DNA of 64,000 nucleotides, from assembly GCA_963807015.1 (NCBI GenBank), contig CAWEAS010000022.1, positions 186,001 to 250,000 of the forward strand. The letters are read 5' to 3'. Each line of letters starts with the position of its first letter. Position 1 is the stretch's first letter. Source of the DNA: JAJPKK01 sp963807015 (lineage in GTDB: Bacteria; Pseudomonadota; Alphaproteobacteria; Rhizobiales; Xanthobacteraceae). This document shows, in pieces, positions 19,151 to 28,512 of the stretch. Under the pieces are notes generated by a model that worked only from the letters and a program-made list of their open reading frames with translations, was not told the origin of the DNA and did no database searches. The position numbers and the translations under genes are program-made.

Positions 19151-22100
19151 GTGCTCAAAGGGCTTGTTGTCTTCGGCCTGACCCGCCGCCCGATCATCCT
19201 CTTAGCCCTCCTGGTGTTCGTGGGCGCGGGCATCTTTGCGTTCTTCAAACTCAACATCGAGGCCTATCCCAATCCGGCCCCGGTCATTCTCGAAATCACC
19301 GCCCAGGCGCCCGGCCAGTCGGCCGAAGAGATGGAGCGTTATTACACAATTCCCATGGAGGTCGGCCTGTCGAGCACGCCGGGCGTCGACATCATCCGCT
19401 CCACTTCTTTCTACGGCCTGTCGTTCGTCCGCGTTACCTTCCGCTACGGCATCGACTATTATTTCGCCGTCCAGCAGGCGGCGCTGAGCCTGCAGCAGAA
19501 TGTCAATCTGCCAAACAATGTGTCGCCGCAGATCCAGGGATCGAGCCTGGTCGGCGAAATCTATCGCTATCAACTGGTCGGACCGCCGCACTTCGGATTG
19601 ACCAACCTGCGCACGATCCAGGACTGGGTGCTGCAGCGTCGCTTCCTGACCGTGCAGGGGGTGGTCCAGGTCAACACCTGGGGCGGCACCACCAAGGAAT
19701 ATGAAGTGGAGGTCGATCTTCACAAGCTCGACGCCTACAACATCACCATCCCGCAGGTGGTCGCAGCGATCGGCAACGCCAACGTCAACGTCGGCGGCCG
19801 CACGATCAACATGGGGCAGCAGTCGGTCAATATTCGCGGCGTCGGCCTGATCGACAGCGGCGGCAACGCCGACCTCACCAAAGGCTTCAAGGTCAACGAC
19901 ATCGAAAATATTGCGCTCGCCCAGGTGAATGGGGTGCCGGTTCAGGTCAAGGACGTCGCCAATGTCTTTGTCGGCAACCAGCCGCGGCTCGGAAAAGCCG
20001 GACGCGACGACCAGGATGACGTGGTGGCTGCCATCCTGGTGATGAACCGGACGCTCCACACCAATGACGTGGTGCCGCGCATCAAAAGGGAAGTGGAGAA
20101 GATCAATAGCGACGGCACGTTGCCGCCGGGCGTCAAGATCGTGCCGTTCTATGACCGGACCGTGCTCGTCGCGGTCACCACCAGCACGGTGATTCACAAC
20201 CTCGTCTTCGGCTGTCTCCTCGTCTTCATCATCCAGTGGATATTTCTTGGCGACCTGCGCAGCGCCATCATCGTCGGCGTCAACATCCCATTCGCACTGT
20301 TCTTCAGCATCATCATTTTGGTGCTGCTAGGCGAGGATGCGAACCTGCTGTCGGTCGGCGCCGTCGATTTCGGCATCATCGTCGATTCCGCCGTGATTTT
20401 GGTGGAGAACATATTCCGCAATTGCCAGGCCAGTCCCGAGGAGCGGCGGACCGTGCTGGACCACCTCGCCGAGGAACGGTGGGGCACCGATCCGACCAAA
20501 TCAACGGGAGCGGGCGGGCCGATGTGGACCGACCGATTGCGCCTTATCCTGATCAGCGCGCTCGAAGTTGACAAGGCGGTGTTCTTCTCGGCCGCGATTA
20601 CGGTCGCTGCCTTCGTGCCGCTATTCACGATGCAGGGCGTCGAGGGGCAGATCTTCAATCCGATGGCGCGCACCTACGGGTTTGCGCTCGCCGGCGCGCT
20701 GATCGCGACCTTCACCATCACGCCGGTGCTGGCCTCATTCATGCTGCCGGCCGAGATCACCGAGGTCGAGACGATCGTGGTGCGTTGGCTTCGCGCGATC
20801 TATTCGCCGGCGCTCGACTGGGCACTCACCCACCGCAGGACTTGCGTCGGGCTCAGCGTCGGATTTCTCGCGCTGGTCGGCCTCCTCATTCCGCGCCTTG
20901 GCACCGAATTCCTGCCAGCGCTCGAGGAAGGCAATCTGTGGATCCGCGCCTCGATGCCGCCGACGATCTCACTCGAAGCCGCCATGCCGATGGTAACGCG
21001 CATGCGCGAGATCCTCAAAAATCGTCCGGAAGTCATCACCGTCGTGTCCCAGCACGGCCGGCCGGACAACGGCAGCGACGCCGCCGGCTTCTTCAATGCG
21101 GAATTCTTCGTGCCGCTCCTGCCCTTCGAGAAGTGGCCGGCCGGGATGACCAAGGAGAAGCTGGTCGATGAACTGCAAAAGCAGTTCGAGCGCGAATTCA
21201 CCGGCATCGGCTTCAACTTCTCGCAGTACATCCAGGACAACATTGAGGAAGGCCTCTCCGGCGTGAAGGGGGCCAACTCCGTCAAGATCGTCGGGCCCGA
21301 CCTCAACAAGCTCGAAGAGCTTGCCGGCCAGGTCATGCGCGAAATGGACCAGGTTCGCGGCGTCAGCGACCTCGGCATCTTCCGCGTGCTCGGCCAGCCC
21401 AACCTCAACATCACCGTCGATCGCGACAAGGCGGCCCGCTACGGGCTCAACACCGGCGACGTCAACACCGTGGTCCAGGCCGCACTTGGCGGCACGCTCG
21501 CGACCACGCAACTCGAGGCCGACCGCCAGTTCAACGTGACGGTGCGCCTCGCGCCGGAATATCGCGGCAATATTTCAACCGTCGGCGACATCAAGGTCGG
21601 GTACACCACGCCCACCGGCGCCAACGCCTATATCCCGCTCTCCGAGCTTGCCGCCATCACGCTCGATACCGGCGCCTCCTACATTTTCCACGAGCGCAAC
21701 GCGCGGTTCATCCCGATCAAGTTCAGCGTTCGCGGTCGCGACCTCGGCGGCACCGTTGCGGAGGCCCAGGAGCGGATCGCCAAGACCATTTCGTTGCCGA
21801 ACGGTTATCGCATCGAATGGGCCGGCGAGTTCGAGGAGTTGCAGCAGGCCAAGGCGCGTCTCGAGGTGATTGTCCCGCTCAGCCTCGTGCTGATCCTGGT
21901 GCTGCTCTATGGCCTCTTCAATTCGCTGCGCGACAGCCTGCTGGCGCTCGCCGGCATTCCCTTCTCCATCGCAGGCGGCGTGATCGCGCTGTGGATCACC
22001 GGACTCGATTTCAGCATTTCGGCCGCCATCGGCTTCGTCTCGCTGTTCGGCGTCTCGGTGATGAACGGCATTCTTATCATCACATACTACAACCAGGTGC

Positions 22101-22396
22101 GGCACAGCGGCATGGGCACGGTCGCCGCCATGTATCATGCCGCCGAGCAGCGGATGCGCCCGCTGCTGATGACGGCACTGTCGGCCTGCATCGGCCTGTT
22201 GCCAGCCGCGATGTCGAGCGGGATCGGGAGCCAGGTCCAGAAGCCGCTCGCCACTGTGGTGGTCGGCGGCATGCTGATCGGTCCGATCATCATGCTGGTG
22301 GTCGTGCCGGCGCTGCAAACCATGGTCCTCGGTTGGCAGGAAGAGCCGCCGCCGCCGGTAATGCACGAGGACGAGCAGGACCTCGCCCAGGCGTAA
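19151..22396 (+). CDS. RND efflux permease, heavy-metal (CzcA/CusA) type
   Basis: 1081 residues, full length for an RND pump. It starts at a GTG at 19151 after GAGGGA. Twelve membrane helices with two large periplasmic loops are visible. The proton-relay helix TM4 reads VGAVDFGIIVDSAVILVEN (D406, D412, E419), the pattern of heavy-metal efflux pumps except that the usual Gly after the second Asp is Ser. Further signatures are EIYRYQLVGP and FLPALEEGNLWIRASMPPT near 580. Such pumps expel Co/Zn/Cd, Cu/Ag or Ni using the proton gradient. With the adaptor and outer-membrane genes it completes a tripartite system. Confidence 0.93.
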   Translation: MLKGLVVFGLTRRPIILLALLVFVGAGIFAFFKLNIEAYPNPAPVILEITAQAPGQSAEEMERYYTIPMEVGLSSTPGVDIIRSTSFYGLSFVRVTFRYGIDYYFAVQQAALSLQQNVNLPNNVSPQIQGSSLVGEIYRYQLVGPPHFGLTNLRTIQDWVLQRRFLTVQGVVQVNTWGGTTKEYEVEVDLHKLDAYNITIPQVVAAIGNANVNVGGRTINMGQQSVNIRGVGLIDSGGNADLTKGFKVNDIENIALAQVNGVPVQVKDVANVFVGNQPRLGKAGRDDQDDVVAAILVMNRTLHTNDVVPRIKREVEKINSDGTLPPGVKIVPFYDRTVLVAVTTSTVIHNLVFGCLLVFIIQWIFLGDLRSAIIVGVNIPFALFFSIIILVLLGEDANLLSVGAVDFGIIVDSAVILVENIFRNCQASPEERRTVLDHLAEERWGTDPTKSTGAGGPMWTDRLRLILISALEVDKAVFFSAAITVAAFVPLFTMQGVEGQIFNPMARTYGFALAGALIATFTITPVLASFMLPAEITEVETIVVRWLRAIYSPALDWALTHRRTCVGLSVGFLALVGLLIPRLGTEFLPALEEGNLWIRASMPPTISLEAAMPMVTRMREILKNRPEVITVVSQHGRPDNGSDAAGFFNAEFFVPLLPFEKWPAGMTKEKLVDELQKQFEREFTGIGFNFSQYIQDNIEEGLSGVKGANSVKIVGPDLNKLEELAGQVMREMDQVRGVSDLGIFRVLGQPNLNITVDRDKAARYGLNTGDVNTVVQAALGGTLATTQLEADRQFNVTVRLAPEYRGNISTVGDIKVGYTTPTGANAYIPLSELAAITLDTGASYIFHERNARFIPIKFSVRGRDLGGTVAEAQERIAKTISLPNGYRIEWAGEFEELQQAKARLEVIVPLSLVLILVLLYGLFNSLRDSLLALAGIPFSIAGGVIALWITGLDFSISAAIGFVSLFGVSVMNGILIITYYNQVRHSGMGTVAAMYHAAEQRMRPLLMTALSACIGLLPAAMSSGIGSQVQKPLATVVVGGMLIGPIIMLVVVPALQTMVLGWQEEPPPPVMHEDEQDLAQA

Positions 22397-22443
22397 GCCG
22401 GTCGTAGGGCGGAATAGCGCCCTGCGGCCTATCTCCTCGCCCG

Positions 22444-23049
22444 CTACGGCTCGATCAAACGACCGGTGGCTGCCTTGATGGCGGCTTCGACGCGGGTGGC
22501 GGCGCCGAGCTTGATGCGGGCGTTGTCGATGTGGAAATCGACGGTGCGCTTGGAGAGATCGAGGATTTGCGCGATCTCGGCCGAGGTCTTGCCGCGCGCG
22601 GCCCAGGTCAGGGTCTCGACCTCGCGGTCGTTGAGGTCGACGAGCTTAGGCCAGAGCTCGTTGCGCGCGACGCCGGCCAGCCGCGCCATGATGATGGTCT
22701 CGAGGACGTCGAAATCGATCGGCTTGGTCACGTAATCGTCGGCGCCAAGCTGGCGGCCCTTGAGCTCGTTGTCGCGGTCGGTCAGCGCGGTGAGGAATAC
22801 GAACGGCATCGTGCCGAAGCGCGGGGCAAGGGACGTCAGCCGCTCCAACAGTTCGAAGCCGGACATCACCGGCATGCTGATGTCGGAGAGCACGAGGTCC
22901 GGCATGGTCTTGAGAATCGCCGCAAATCCCTCCCGCCCGTCGTGGGCGAGCTGGATGTCGAAGCCCCGCTCGGTCAACTCCTCGGCGATCAGCGCCGCGG
23001 TCTCGCGATCATCTTCAATACAGAGAATCTTTCTGCGGGTCTCGGACAT
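22444..23049 (-). CDS. Two-component response regulator, NarL/LuxR type
   Basis: 201 residues from the ATG at 23049. The receiver domain has acidic residues E12/D13/D14 (CIEDD), phospho-acceptor D56 (VLSDISMPVMSG), and the Thr/Lys switch (FLTAL near 85, VTKPID near 108). The output is a LuxR-type helix-turn-helix (LNDREVETLTWAARGKTSAEIAQ near 138-160, then LSKRTVDFHIDNARIKLGA). It is divergent from the histidine kinase at 23254 with 204 bases between the starts, so the two are probably partners. Convergent to the RND pump gene, with a weak 6-bp-stem hairpin at 22406-22423 between them. Confidence 0.92.
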   Translation of the reverse strand: MSETRRKILCIEDDRETAALIAEELTERGFDIQLAHDGREGFAAILKTMPDLVLSDISMPVMSGFELLERLTSLAPRFGTMPFVFLTALTDRDNELKGRQLGADDYVTKPIDFDVLETIIMARLAGVARNELWPKLVDLNDREVETLTWAARGKTSAEIAQILDLSKRTVDFHIDNARIKLGAATRVEAAIKAATGRLIEP

Positions 23050-23253
23050 CAGCTGATTCGACGAGTTGGCCGGCCGCGGGCCGGCGGAAACCGAGGGCAA
23101 TGGCAACATGCAACAAGTTATAGCAAGATATTGGGGTTGGCCCCCGGAGAACAAGCATCATATCACGGTTCCCCAGCCGCCACTGAAGGCCTATGCTATG
23201 ATTGTGGAGTCGGAACAGGACACGGCGATTTCGCCGTTACGCAGGTGGCCGCC

Positions 23254-24864
23254 ATGACGCGAGCTCGCTCGATCCGCTTTCACCTGTCGTCGGTGTTCAT
23301 CTTCTTCTTTCTGCTGATTATTTTTCTCGGCCTTTTAAGCATTGCCCGGCTCCGCGACTTCAACCACGTCTCCGCCTCTATTGCCGATCTGTGGCTCCCG
23401 ACCACGCGCGTGCTCGGAGACCTTAACAACTACACCTCCGATTTTCGCGCCGCCGAAGGCAACATGCTGCTCGCCCCGAGCGCCAACGAGAGCGAGATCG
23501 AGCACGAGATGGTTAATCTCGACAAGTCGATCTCCCAGGCGCAAACGGCCTACGAGACGATCCGCCACGACCCGGACGAGCGCGGCTATTACGTCCAATT
23601 CCGCACGCGGTGGAACGACTATCGCGGGGTCGTCAACCAGATGCTGGAGCTCGTCCGGACGGACCATAAGTCCGAGGCGGCCGCCCTCTACGCGACGACC
23701 TCGCGAGCTGCTTATAACGCTGCAAGCGATGCCCTTGGCGTCCTGACCAAGCATGCCGGCGATAACGCCATCGACGCTGCAAGCCGGGTCGAGATCGCCT
23801 ACCGGCAGGCGATTTGGCTGATCGGCATCGCGATCATCTTCGCCGGCATCCTGGTGGTGGCGGGGCTCATCTACATCAGCCGCTCGGTCTCAAGTCCGCT
23901 CAAACGGCTCGCCGGTTACATGCATCGCCTTGCAGCCAATGACACCGACATCGTCATTCGCGGCACCGAGCGCCGCGACGAGATCGGCGAGATGGCGCGC
24001 GCTGCCGTAGTGTTTCGCAACAATGCCATCGAACTGATGGTGACCCAGCGCGGGCTCGCCCAGCAGGCGTCGATGCTTGAAGAAAAGCTCACCGCCGAGC
24101 GGCACCTGACCCAGCTGCAACGTAATTTCGTATCGATGGCGTCTCATGAATTCCGCACGCCGCTGACCATCATCGACGGCCACGCCGGCCGTCTGACGAA
24201 GCTTGGCACACGCATCGCCAACGAGGAGGTCGGCGTCCGCGCCGGCAAAATCCGCGCCGCTGTGTTGCGCATGACCCACCTGATCGAGAACCTGTTGACC
24301 TCGACCCGCCTCGTCGAAGGCGGCACCGACCTCTATTTCCACCCCGAAAAAATCGATCTCCGCGACATCCTGCATGAGGTCTGCCAGCTCCATCGCGAGA
24401 TCGCGCCGGGCCAGCAGATCGTCGAAGAGTTCGGCGTGCGCGCCCTGCCGATGACCGGCGACCCAAAGCTCCTGTCCCAGGTGTTCGATAATCTCCTTTC
24501 CAACGCCATCAAGTATTCTCCTGGCGGCGGTGTAGTGAAAATCGCCGCCAAGCACGAACGCAAGGAGATCGTGGTCTTGGTCGAGGATACCGGCATCGGC
24601 ATCCCGGCGGCAGACATGGGGCGGCTATTCGAACGCTATTTCCGCGGCAGCAATGTCTCCGGCATCGTCGGGACCGGCGTTGGCCTTAATCTCGTGAAGA
24701 TGGTGGTCGACTTGCACGACGGCGAGATCACCGTCGCGAGCGAAGAAGGCAAGGGATCGAAGTTTATGGTCCGCTTACCGACCGTCCTCAAGATAGAGGT
24801 TCCGGCCGCGGCGCCGGTGGAAAGCAATGTCGAGCCCGTCGCCGCCCCGGTCGTCGGCGCATAA
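23254..24864 (+). CDS. Membrane sensor histidine kinase with HAMP domain
   Basis: 536 residues. Two membrane helices (about 9-31 and 188-208) flank a ~155-residue periplasmic all-helical sensor of the four-helix-bundle/CHASE3 kind. HAMP follows (SRSVSSPLKRLAGYMHRLAA), then HisKA with phospho-acceptor His298 (SMASHEFRTPLT). The HATPase domain has an N box (FDNLLSNAIKYSP), a G1 box (VEDTGIGIP) and a G2 box (GTGVGLNLVKMV). A Pro/Ala/Val tail closes it. The ATG at 23254 places the first helix just after a short basic stretch. The signal sensed is unknown; the divergent LuxR-type regulator is the likely partner. Confidence 0.93.
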   Translation: MTRARSIRFHLSSVFIFFFLLIIFLGLLSIARLRDFNHVSASIADLWLPTTRVLGDLNNYTSDFRAAEGNMLLAPSANESEIEHEMVNLDKSISQAQTAYETIRHDPDERGYYVQFRTRWNDYRGVVNQMLELVRTDHKSEAAALYATTSRAAYNAASDALGVLTKHAGDNAIDAASRVEIAYRQAIWLIGIAIIFAGILVVAGLIYISRSVSSPLKRLAGYMHRLAANDTDIVIRGTERRDEIGEMARAAVVFRNNAIELMVTQRGLAQQASMLEEKLTAERHLTQLQRNFVSMASHEFRTPLTIIDGHAGRLTKLGTRIANEEVGVRAGKIRAAVLRMTHLIENLLTSTRLVEGGTDLYFHPEKIDLRDILHEVCQLHREIAPGQQIVEEFGVRALPMTGDPKLLSQVFDNLLSNAIKYSPGGGVVKIAAKHERKEIVVLVEDTGIGIPAADMGRLFERYFRGSNVSGIVGTGVGLNLVKMVVDLHDGEITVASEEGKGSKFMVRLPTVLKIEVPAAAPVESNVEPVAAPVVGA

Positions 24865-24968
24865 TCGAGCCGCGAAAAAAGCCCTGGCGGCCAGACGGCC
24901 GAGGCCTATCCTGCGCTCCTTGGCTAGCGATTGACGCATCGCGAAGATCGAAAAACAGGGAGGTGGCG

Positions 24969-26684
24969 ATGGCAAGACACAGCCGCAGAGATTTCATGGG
25001 CTTGTCCGGCGCGGGAATGGCCGGGCTTGTCGGCGCGTCGTGGCCCATCGGGAGGGCCCTTGCCGCAGTCGACACCGCGGACCCCGAACTCATCGTCGTC
25101 AATGCCAAGGTCTATACGGTCGATCCGCTCGCGCCGCGCGCACAGGCCTTCGCGATCAAAGCCGGCCGGTTCGTCGCGGTGGGCTCGAGCGATGAGATCA
25201 AGGCGCTCGCCGGCAAGCGCACCCAGACCATCGACGCCAAGCAGATGACGATCGTGCCGGGCTTCATCGACGCCCATAATCACGCGCCCGGCCCGATCCT
25301 GCTTTACGAAGTCCTGGTCGGAAACCCCTACGACGTCGAGTTCGTGTCCATCGCCAGCATCGTCGACAAGCTGCGCGCGCGGGCACGCGAGACGCCGCCG
25401 GGATTCTGGGTCGAGGGCTTCTTCTTCGATGACACCAAGGTGCAGGACAAGCGCGCGCTCAACATTCACGACCTCGACCAGGTGTCGAGCGAGCATCCGG
25501 TGGCGGTCCGTCACCGCGGCGGCCACACCTCCTATTACAACAGCAAAGCCTTCGCCCTCGCCGGCGTCACCAAGACGACGCCCGAGCCGCCCGGTGGCAC
25601 CTTTGACCGCGACCGGAACGGCGAGCTTAACGGGCGGGTCACCGATCGGGCGCGGGTCGTGTTCAACGGCGTCGGCAAGCGGCCGACCTTCACGGCGGAC
25701 GAAACCCGGCGCCGCAACCGCGATGCGGCGGCCTTCATCTCCAAGCAGTTCGTCCGCTACGGACTGACGAGCGTGCACCACGAGGGCGGCGACCTGTTCG
25801 CCCTGCAGGAGGCGCGCTCACGCGGCGAGCTTCTGCACCGGGTCAGCTACGAGGCAATCGACGACGTGCTCGAGGCAATGATCAAGAACGGCATCGCCAC
25901 CGGCTTCGGCGATGAGTGGATCAAGCTGGGCGCGACGTTCGAGCACACCTGCGACGGCTCGTTCTCGGAACGCACCATGGCGCTGAGCGAGCCCTATCCG
26001 GGCGTCGAGCCGCCGTATCTCGGCAACGTCACGACAACGCAGGGGGATCTCAACGCCTGGGTCGAGCGGGTGCATCGCGGCGGTATCCAGGTCAATTGCC
26101 ATGCCAACGGCGACGTTACCATCGGCATGGTGCTGACCGCGCTCGAGCGTGCCCAGCAGCTATTCCCGCGACCTGACCCGCGCCCCAAGATCACTCACTG
26201 CACGCTGATCAACGACGATCTGTTGCGGCGTATCAAGGCGATCGGCGCGGTCCCTGCCCCCTTCACGTCGTACGCCTACTACAACTCCGACAAGTTTCAC
26301 TTCTACGGCGAAGCGCTGATGCAGCGCGCGATGGCCTATCGATCCTTCGCCGACGCCGGTATTCCGGCCGCCGCCGGCTCCGACTTCAGCCCGGGGCCGT
26401 TCGCGCCGCTGATGGGCATTCAGGGAATGGTGACGCGCACCGGCTGGAATGGCGAGACCTGGGGCGCGAACCAGCGGATCAGCGTCGACGAGGCGCTCCG
26501 CGTCGTCACTATCAACGGCGCCTACGCCTCACACGAGGAAGGGATCAAGGGCTCGATCGCGCCGGGCAAGCTCGCCGACTTCGTCGTCCTCGCGGACGAT
26601 CCCCACACCGTCGAGCAAAGCAAGATCAAGGATATCGCGATCGTGCGCACGGTCACCGGCGGCAACACGGTTTACGAGGCGTAG
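24969..26684 (+). CDS. Exported amidohydrolase, YtcJ-like family
   Basis: About 571 residues from the ATG at 24969, five bases after a GGGAGGT site; a GTG at 24963 is in frame but overlaps that site. A twin-arginine signal is evident (SRRDFMGLSGAGMAGLVG), so the enzyme is folded before export. The amidohydrolase metal motif is GFIDAHNHAPG near 98. An NCHANGDVTI block near 378 and the end GSDFSPGPFAP ... ISVDEALRVVTINGAYASHEEGIKGSI-type sequence fix the subfamily, which hydrolyses amides or aryl carbamates of unknown nature. It stands alone, followed by a strong hairpin. Confidence 0.9.
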   Translation: MARHSRRDFMGLSGAGMAGLVGASWPIGRALAAVDTADPELIVVNAKVYTVDPLAPRAQAFAIKAGRFVAVGSSDEIKALAGKRTQTIDAKQMTIVPGFIDAHNHAPGPILLYEVLVGNPYDVEFVSIASIVDKLRARARETPPGFWVEGFFFDDTKVQDKRALNIHDLDQVSSEHPVAVRHRGGHTSYYNSKAFALAGVTKTTPEPPGGTFDRDRNGELNGRVTDRARVVFNGVGKRPTFTADETRRRNRDAAAFISKQFVRYGLTSVHHEGGDLFALQEARSRGELLHRVSYEAIDDVLEAMIKNGIATGFGDEWIKLGATFEHTCDGSFSERTMALSEPYPGVEPPYLGNVTTTQGDLNAWVERVHRGGIQVNCHANGDVTIGMVLTALERAQQLFPRPDPRPKITHCTLINDDLLRRIKAIGAVPAPFTSYAYYNSDKFHFYGEALMQRAMAYRSFADAGIPAAAGSDFSPGPFAPLMGIQGMVTRTGWNGETWGANQRISVDEALRVVTINGAYASHEEGIKGSIAPGKLADFVVLADDPHTVEQSKIKDIAIVRTVTGGNTVYEA

Positions 26685-26720
26685 ACCGCCCCGCCCGAAA
26701 TCGAGACTACGATGTCGCCC

Positions 26721-26751
26721 CAGATCGGATCGCCTTCGGCGATCCGATCTG
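26721..26751. terminator. Perfect 14-bp inverted repeat between convergent genes
   Basis: CAGATCGGATCGCC, loop TTC, then its exact reverse complement. It lies between the convergent stops of the amidohydrolase and the Sel1/TPR protein. There is no clear T-tract on either side, so it may be a bidirectional terminator or mRNA-end stabiliser rather than a classical intrinsic terminator. Confidence 0.55.
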
Positions 26752-26771
26752 CTCCCAGGGCCATACCGGGG

Positions 26772-27965
26772 CTAGCGATTTGCCAGCATTTCGATCCGGC
26801 GCGGGCCCTCGGGTGAGCCGAGCGCGCGGGCGCGCTCGTACCACGTGCGAGCTTGATCAACATTCGAATTGACGCCGTGCACGAAGTGGCCTGACAGAAT
26901 GCTTGGATCGTAGGTCGCGCCCATGGCAAGCGCTGCGGCCGCGTTGCCGGCATTTGCCGCGCGTCGGAACAGCAGACGCGCCGCCGCCACGTCTCCGGCC
27001 TCGAAAAAGCTTTGGCCGCGGGTGACCAGCGCCGTGACCTCTTCCTCCGGGAGAGCCGCGGCCCGATCAGCTGGCACAACGCGCTCGCTACGATCGGCTG
27101 GCGCGGCGTGCTCGATATGGTCGGCCGGCCGGGTCTCCGCTTCCGGCAGCGTTGGGAGCGCGGCAACGACTGTGGCGTCCTCGCGCTCGGCAACAGCCGG
27201 AGGCTCCGGCGCGGCAACGGCAAGGGCAGTCGTTGGCGAAGCCGGCGCCACCGCCGGCGCGGCCGGGCCATCATCCTTGACGGGTGACGTCTCGACGATG
27301 GGTGAAGTCTCGGCCGCAAAGACTGAAGTCTCGTCCTTGACCACCGTAGTCTCGTCCTTGAGTACCGAGGTTTTGGCGACGAAGATTTCAGCCAACGATG
27401 ATGCCGCAGCGACCGTTGAGGTCACAACGGGCGCAGCCGCCGGCCAGTCCACCTCCACCAAAAAATAGGCAATCGGGGCGGCAATCGCGGATGCGAGCGC
27501 CAGCCTGGACAAACTGCCAAGCCGACTTCGCCGTTCGGGCACTCGCAGCGGCGCCATGGGCTCGCCCCGGAGGGAACGAGATCGTTGTCGCGATGGTCGC
27601 CGCGGCGCCACTTCAAAGTGACGCTCATCAACGAAGTCGCGCTCAGCAACGTCGTTCGCCATCCAATTGTCGTCGGGCCGCTCGCACTCATCGCCACGAT
27701 GCGGGCTTGCATCCGGCAAATCGCCGTCATGCCGCGAAAGACCCGGCACCGGCGCGAGCGTCGCGGCGCGCGGCAATCGACGGACCGCCGCCTCCAGCTT
27801 GAGCCACTCTATGCTTGCTTCGACGCGGCGCAGGTCGCTCGCTTCCGCCGCAGCGTCCGCCGTCGCGAACAGATCAAGCTGACCATCATCCGGCAATGGT
27901 GCCGATGAGTCAGATGATGCAGAAACAGCGAGTTGATCATGCGATTGGCCGGGTGGGTTGCTCAT
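26772..27965 (-). CDS. Single-pass membrane protein with Sel1/TPR-like C-terminus
   Basis: 397 residues with a strong TAGGAGG site before the ATG. Residues 1-150 are hydrophilic and charged and cytoplasmic by prediction. One membrane helix (LASAIAAPIAYFLVEVDW, near 155-172) follows a basic stretch. The next ~150 residues are an Ala/Pro/Val/Glu-rich linker with a short internal repeat (KDETTVVKDETSVF, AETSPIVETSPVKDD). The C-terminal ~80 residues form Sel1/TPR-like helices (VTALVTRGQSFFEAGDVAAA, RRAANAGNAAAALAMGATYD). Such proteins act as periplasmic scaffolds. No gene nearby hints at a partner. Confidence 0.72.
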   Translation of the reverse strand: MSNPPGQSHDQLAVSASSDSSAPLPDDGQLDLFATADAAAEASDLRRVEASIEWLKLEAAVRRLPRAATLAPVPGLSRHDGDLPDASPHRGDECERPDDNWMANDVAERDFVDERHFEVAPRRPSRQRSRSLRGEPMAPLRVPERRSRLGSLSRLALASAIAAPIAYFLVEVDWPAAAPVVTSTVAAASSLAEIFVAKTSVLKDETTVVKDETSVFAAETSPIVETSPVKDDGPAAPAVAPASPTTALAVAAPEPPAVAEREDATVVAALPTLPEAETRPADHIEHAAPADRSERVVPADRAAALPEEEVTALVTRGQSFFEAGDVAAARLLFRRAANAGNAAAALAMGATYDPSILSGHFVHGVNSNVDQARTWYERARALGSPEGPRRIEMLANR

Positions 27966-28401
27966 GTTGGCCTCCTAACGAGAACCCTTGAGCAAACTCT
28001 GCCGCCGGCATTCGCCGATTTTATGATGGCAATCGGGTTAACGAAGTCTGCAGGACAAATTGCCGGCGCGGAATCTTCACATTTGAACTTCGCCTGCGCT
28101 GTTAGAAATTGCGCCCAGCGCTCGGATAAAGTTGGAGACCTTCGCGAGAGTACCTCCAGCCTCGCGTGCTCTTCGCAGAAGCGCGGACGTCGTGCCTGAT
28201 CCGCCGCCCGCTTCTGCCCTCGATCGCCTGACGTCGCGGTCCGCCCTGGGTTGTCGCGAACACCATCCCAATTTCCCGCACTCTATTTGGGCAGACGGTA
28301 CTGCTGAAAAAATAAGCGGCCGATGTGTGCACTGCCGAAACCGACATCGCCATTGGTTTCACGGAACATACTAAGTATCTGAAATTATGAGGCTTATAGC
28401 C
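27966..28401. other. Intergenic region without a supported gene
   Basis: This stretch separates the divergent Sel1/TPR gene and nitrite channel gene. Short open frames occur on both strands but none has a ribosome site or recognisable composition. The left end holds the AGGAGG ribosome site of the minus-strand gene; the right end leads into the sigma-54-like element at 28402. Confidence 0.5.
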
Positions 28402-28417
28402 TGGCACATGTCTTGTA
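28402..28417 (+). promoter_or_regulatory. Sigma-54 (RpoN)-like promoter upstream of the nitrite-assimilation operon
   Basis: The sequence TGGCACATGTCTTGTA matches the -24/-12 consensus TGGCAC-R-N4-TTGCW at every fixed base except the C of TTGC, with exact spacing. It lies 96 bases before the FNT channel ATG. Nitrate and nitrite assimilation genes in rhizobia are commonly under NtrC/RpoN, which makes the location meaningful. I did not find a convincing pair of NtrC sites by eye. Confidence 0.5.
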
Positions 28418-28512
28418 TATCGGCGGATTGTTCGCGTCCGAAATTAGAGAGTGGGCAATTGCAAAGAGCCTGACCGGAGGGCCGCCCTCAAATTAGCAAC
28501 GAGGATACCGAG

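Noticed and set aside
22406..22423. Hairpin AGGGCG-GAATAG-CGCCCT as a terminator
   Set aside because: Only six base pairs and no T-tract; mentioned with the response regulator but not called as a feature.
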